Assembly (NCBI RefSeq): GCF_002847445.1
Contig: NZ_CP025430.1
Span: 1,240,001-1,304,000, forward strand
Reading direction: 5' to 3'
From: Paracoccus zhejiangensis
Lineage (GTDB): Bacteria; Pseudomonadota; Alphaproteobacteria; Rhodobacterales; Rhodobacteraceae
Length of the DNA: 64,000 bases
A program made the position numbers and the translations under genes. Below, piece by piece: positions 61,961 to 64,000 of the stretch. Numbering within the stretch: position 1 is the stretch's first letter; every line of letters starts with the position of its first letter. The notes beneath the pieces were generated by a model. That model ran no database searches. It was given only the letters and a program-made list of their open reading frames with translations, and had not been told where the DNA came from.

Positions 61961-64000
61961 TTACTCTGCCGCCGCCGATTGCTGACCGCCCCGGTCATGC
62001 CGGCGCAGGATCTCGCGCAGCAGCATCCCGAGCCGCCGGACATTGGGTTCCAGCACCATGCTGTCGTGATCGCCCGGAACCTCGTGGACCTGAAGCTGCG
62101 GCATCCAGCGGCCCCAGCCATTGTCGGGGATCAGGTATTCCCGCCCGGCGGTGACGAACTGGCCATCCGAAACCTTGTAGCGATAATCCAGCGGCGGCCG
62201 GAACAGCGTGACCGGGCCGGGCCAGACCTCGAGCGCGACCTTGGGCAGCGCACCGCGGAAGGCCGATTCGATCGCCAGATCGTGGAAGCCTTCGGCCTCT
62301 TCGGTCTCCTGTTCTGCATCACGCTCTTTCCGGCGGCGAGAGAGTTCATAGGCCAGCTTGTTCCTGGCCCAGTCCGACCAGAAGCTGAGCCCCTGTTCGC
62401 GCATCTCCTGCGCACGGATCAGCACCTTGTCGCGGCGGCTGATCGCCGGGCGCATCGGCAAGGGCGTGTCGAGCATGACGAGCATCGCCGTCTCTTCGCC
62501 CTCCGCCACCAGCAGCCGCGCCATTTCCAGCGCGATCAGCCCGCCGCCCGAGAAGCCGCCCAGAAGATAGGGGCCTTCGGGCTGGATCTGCCGGATCTCG
62601 GCGAGGTAATCCTGCGCGGCCTCGGCGAAACTCTCATGCGGCTTGTCATCGCCGAACAGGCCGCGTGCCTGCAGCCCGTAGAAGCGACGATCCTGACCCA
62701 CGCGCTGCGCCATTTGGTGCAGGTTCATCACATTGCCGAACATTCCGGCGACGATGAAGAAGGGGGTGCCGCCCTCGCGCCCGCCCATGTCGACGACATA
62801 GCGCCGGGCGGGGCCGGGATCGGCCAAAGCCGCCCCGCCCTCGACGCCTGCGGTTGCCGGTGTGCCGGCGCGCGGGCCGACCCGCGCCTCGATCAGCGCC
62901 GCCAGCTTGCCGACATTCGGCGCCTCGAAGAGGGTCGAGATCGGGAAATCGACGCCGAAGACCTTGCGCACCTGCCCGAACATCCGCACCGCCACCAGCG
63001 AATGCCCACCCAGGTCAAAGAAGCTGTCACCCGCGCCGATCTGGCGCACGCCCAGAAGCTCGGACCAGATCGAGGCCAGTTCGCTTTCGGTGCCCGCTGC
63101 CGGGGCGATGAATTCGGCATCGAGATCGGGCCGCTCGAAGGCGGCATCCGAGCTGGGCGCGCTGACCGCCGGGGCGGCGGCTTCCGCCACCAGACCGGGC
63201 AGGTCCAGCGACGAGACATAGACCTGCGGCAGGCCAAGGGCCACGGCGCGGCGCAGCACATCGGGGCCAAGCGCGCCGGGAATGCCCTGCGACACGTTAT
63301 GGCGCAGCCGCTTTTCGCCGGGGCTTTCCTGCCCGCGAGCCGGTTTCGCCGCCGTCGCGGCGCTCAGCCCCGCCTCCATCCGGCGCAGGGTAAAGCCCTC
63401 GATCTCGGCGGCGACCGTGCCATCGGGCAAGGCCAGCGTCACGTCGAAGCGGGCCGACCCCTCGGCGGTGCTGGGCTGCAGGCGGATATGGCTGAGAAGA
63501 TGCGGCCCCAGCGGGCGCAGCAGCGTGAAACGTTCGTAACCGACCGGCACCCACAGCCGCGCGCCGCCCCAGCCGGGGATCAGCTTCATCGCCCAACCCG
63601 TGGCGATGTCGAGAAGCGCCGGGTGCATCTGGTGCTGCGCGGCTTCGCCCGCAAAGGCCTCGGGCAGGCGCAGCTCGGCCCAGCCCTCGCCCTGCCCCAG
63701 CTTCACCGCCCTGAGCACCCGCCAGCGCGGGCCAAAGCGCATCACCCGGTCCTGCGCGGAAGGCAGCGCGGCCTCGCCCGTTGCCTGCTCGTCCCAATCG
63801 GTGGGCGGCGTGATGCGCCGGTCCTGCGGCGCGGCGCGCTCGGCCATGGCGGTGGCATAGCTGTCGCCGCCATCGGGATCGGTGATGGTGATGCGTGAAG
63901 CCCCTTCGACCGTCTCGATCTGCACCGAGACCGCCGTGGGCTCAGCGTCCGAGACATAGAGCGGGCGCAGGAACAGCGCGTCAGTAAGGGTCAGCGGCAG
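61961..64000 (-). CDS. Type I polyketide synthase, C-terminal part (DH - ACP - thioesterase), cut by window edge
   Basis: 679 residues in the window, open to the right edge. The first ~190 are the product template/dehydratase (PS-DH) fold, with LFLRPLYV near 10 and MHPALLDIATGWAM near 123. A short segment follows that resembles the spacer before an ACP (RRAVALGLPQVYVSSLDL near 250). The carrier domain has its Ser in FFDLGGHSLVAVRMF near 334. The thioesterase (~400-675) has GGFSGGGLIALEMARLL near 482 and a likely His in PGDHDSMVLE near 645. It ends the assembly line by releasing the chain. KS, AT and KR must lie outside the window. Confidence 0.92.
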   Translation of the reverse strand: MPLTLTDALFLRPLYVSDAEPTAVSVQIETVEGASRITITDPDGGDSYATAMAERAAPQDRRITPPTDWDEQATGEAALPSAQDRVMRFGPRWRVLRAVKLGQGEGWAELRLPEAFAGEAAQHQMHPALLDIATGWAMKLIPGWGGARLWVPVGYERFTLLRPLGPHLLSHIRLQPSTAEGSARFDVTLALPDGTVAAEIEGFTLRRMEAGLSAATAAKPARGQESPGEKRLRHNVSQGIPGALGPDVLRRAVALGLPQVYVSSLDLPGLVAEAAAPAVSAPSSDAAFERPDLDAEFIAPAAGTESELASIWSELLGVRQIGAGDSFFDLGGHSLVAVRMFGQVRKVFGVDFPISTLFEAPNVGKLAALIEARVGPRAGTPATAGVEGGAALADPGPARRYVVDMGGREGGTPFFIVAGMFGNVMNLHQMAQRVGQDRRFYGLQARGLFGDDKPHESFAEAAQDYLAEIRQIQPEGPYLLGGFSGGGLIALEMARLLVAEGEETAMLVMLDTPLPMRPAISRRDKVLIRAQEMREQGLSFWSDWARNKLAYELSRRRKERDAEQETEEAEGFHDLAIESAFRGALPKVALEVWPGPVTLFRPPLDYRYKVSDGQFVTAGREYLIPDNGWGRWMPQLQVHEVPGDHDSMVLEPNVRRLGMLLREILRRHDRGGQQSAAAE

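Overview
The window comes from a GC-rich alphaproteobacterial chromosome, most likely Rhodobacterales and probably Paracoccus or a close relative. Pointers are a ChpT-type phosphotransferase with CtrA-type boxes (TTAA-N7-TTAAC), an olsBA ornithine-lipid pair, a B12-dependent ribonucleotide reductase, UbiK and DUF6476-type proteins, and many ATGA start/stop overlaps. I saw no rRNA, tRNA, CRISPR array or intact insertion sequence.

Layout. 1-1.84 kb: end of groES, then groEL and its terminator. 1.9-6.1 kb: an accessory segment with a GT61-type glycosyltransferase, a scar made of two truncated 3' gene ends (a sodium symporter and a near-identical groEL tail with terminator), an AT-rich spacer, a small beta-rich protein and a cholesterol-oxidase-type FAD enzyme. 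6.2-10.3 kb: CDF cation efflux, a 37-residue ORF, a vSGLT-like sugar symporter with a LacI-type operator candidate, and an SDR. 10.6-20.6 kb: housekeeping genes (trxB, lrp, acetyltransferase, pgeF-midA-lgt, ubiK, rluD, rpoH, SPOR protein). 20.7-25.2 kb: minus-strand nucleoside salvage operon cdd-deoA-deoB-add-upp. 25.3-32.6 kb: maeB, prpE, an SDR lacking YxxxK, and a LysR regulator divergent from a BesD/HalD-like Fe/2OG enzyme. 32.6-36.6 kb: nrdJ behind a NrdR box, then olsBA. 36.8-46.5 kb: DUF3553, chpT, the gmk-cah-phoR-rpiA-gor string, a CtrA-linked PAS protein, GNAT, rnd and tgt. 46.7-48.3 kb: sufT, sufA, tpiA.

48.5-55.1 kb is a surface-polysaccharide locus: flippase, Wzz-type co-polymerase, a BY-kinase-like ATPase with a degenerate nucleotide site, two GT2 enzymes and an ExoY-type initiating transferase. 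No Wzy polymerase is visible.

55.8-64.0 kb is the most unusual region: a tightly coupled minus-strand hybrid PKS-NRPS cluster running off the right edge. A type I PKS end (DH-ACP-TE) is followed by a rhamnosyltransferase-like GT2, then an NRPS (formyltransferase, vestigial condensation domain, adenylation domain interrupted by a luciferase-like monooxygenase, carrier domain), then an Sfp-type phosphopantetheinyl transferase. The arrangement suggests an N-formylated, oxidised and possibly glycosylated aminoacyl-polyketide.
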